A stretch of 64,000 nucleotides of DNA from CBDFLD01 sp965249005 (GTDB lineage: Bacteria > Acidobacteriota > UBA6911): positions 363,329 to 427,328 of the forward strand of contig CBDFLD010000016.1 in the NCBI GenBank assembly GCA_965249005.1. The letters run 5' to 3'. A program made the translations under genes and the position numbers. The notes below the pieces were generated by a model. That model was not told the origin of the DNA. It worked only from the letters and a program-made list of their open reading frames with translations, and made no database searches. Position 1 is the first letter of the stretch; every line of letters begins with the position of its first letter. Below are positions 63,604 to 64,000 of this stretch, piece after piece.

Positions 63604-64000
63604 AACAGGGAATATCCAATCGCGGAAGTTTCCGTGTTCCAACTTGATGCGGATCTCTTCGTCCAAAGAGCCGAGCAAGTTTTTGATGTAGCCATACTGG
63701 ACTTTCCGGACCCTGGCGTCGTCGAATTGGCAAAGCTGTATTCTACCGAGTTTTACCAGACTCTGGCGAAGCGATTGGCTTCCGATGCTGTGATTTCGGT
63801 ACAATCCACGAGCCCCTATCATACAAAGAAGGCGTTTCTATGCATTGGCCGGACATTGGAGATAGCGGGATTCCGAGTACTTCCCTACCGTCAGAATGTA
63901 CCCAGCTTCGGGGAGTGGGGCTGGTATATGGCATGGAGAGGTGAACACGAAGCGTCCGACGTGAGATCGGCTGTTCGTGGAGTAGAGCGCCTGCGCGTGC
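63604..64000 (+). pseudogene. Spermidine-synthase-like C-terminal fragment (5'-truncated, runs off the window)
   Basis: An open frame continuing to the window edge. It reads 'VFQLDADLFVQRAEQVFDVA', 'ILDFPDPGVVELAKLYSTEF', 'VISVQSTSPYHTKKAFLCIG' and 'YRQNVPSFGEWGWYMAW'. This is the second half of the catalytic domain of fused membrane/polyamine aminopropyltransferases, including the D-x-P-D-P catalytic loop. The N-terminal membrane region and the SAM-binding first half should precede it, but the DUF350 stop lies directly upstream, so some 300 codons are missing. No good start codon is present. It is most likely a deletion remnant; the 3' end lies outside the window. Confidence 0.65.

Overview
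The window looks like chromosome of a Gram-negative bacterium. It carries LolA, Lsp, TonB, RseP and a signal-peptide-rich secretome, at moderately high GC. The single-copy housekeeping genes (ileS, uvrC, clpB, dxr, uppS, cdsA, truA, pyrE, ruvC) are full length. The gene style (AMMECR1/MEMO proteins, an OPT transporter, proline-rich TonB-like protein, large ECF sigma/anti-sigma pair) would fit an Acidobacteriota-like or related deep-branching lineage. That assignment is a weak inference: no rRNA or tRNA gene was found to test it.

Bases 1-16200 are accessory DNA. After an IS200-type element and a secreted PEGA-like protein comes the most interesting locus, a lasso peptide biosynthetic cluster at 1826-11948. 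In order it encodes a B2 leader peptidase, the C cyclase, the 59-residue precursor A, an HPr-kinase-like tailoring kinase, the B1/RRE (PqqD-like) protein, an RRE-fused PRMT-like methyltransferase, a nucleotidyltransferase and an ABC exporter. The precursor carries the textbook recognition motif (Y-x2-P-x-L-x3-G-x5-T) and a Gly1/Asp8 core, GRPGTTRDFGGTSPAFPG. The methyltransferase gene is cut in two by an IS1380-family element. Removing the element and one 5-bp target duplication restores the frame exactly. The cyclase carries an unusual five-fold 15-bp tandem repeat. The cluster is followed by a GT-C-like membrane protein, a formylglycine-generating-enzyme-family (SUMF1) protein and an IS256-family element.

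Bases 16200-55100 are mostly ordinary core chromosome. They hold pgsA, a CBS-type site-2 protease, a sugar nucleotidyltransferase, uvrC, a secreted beta-propeller protein, yqeY, an inositol phosphatase, lolA-lspA-ileS, a TonB protein, an acyl-CoA ligase and an OPT transporter. A heat-shock run (hsp20, clpB, grpE) starts with a near-consensus promoter. After it come a sigma/anti-sigma pair, a solitary nuoF, a histone-deacetylase-like hydrolase, a cyclophilin lipoprotein, a MEMO protein, ruvC-yebC, pyrE-truA, the envelope/isoprenoid operon uppS-cdsA-dxr-rseP, and an RsbW/STAS partner-switching pair.

Bases 55300-64000 are decaying accessory DNA. A second IS1380 copy, internally deleted by 223 bp, has replaced the last residues of a tetratricopeptide (TPR) lipoprotein. 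Beyond it are a frameshifted CPCC cysteine-rich protein coupled to a small upstream ORF, a channel-like remnant, a truncated transposase, and the remains of a DUF2617 / coiled-coil membrane protein / DUF350 / spermidine-synthase module. In that module only the DUF350 gene is intact. Several of the frame breaks sit in short homopolymers, so assembly error must be considered for some of them.
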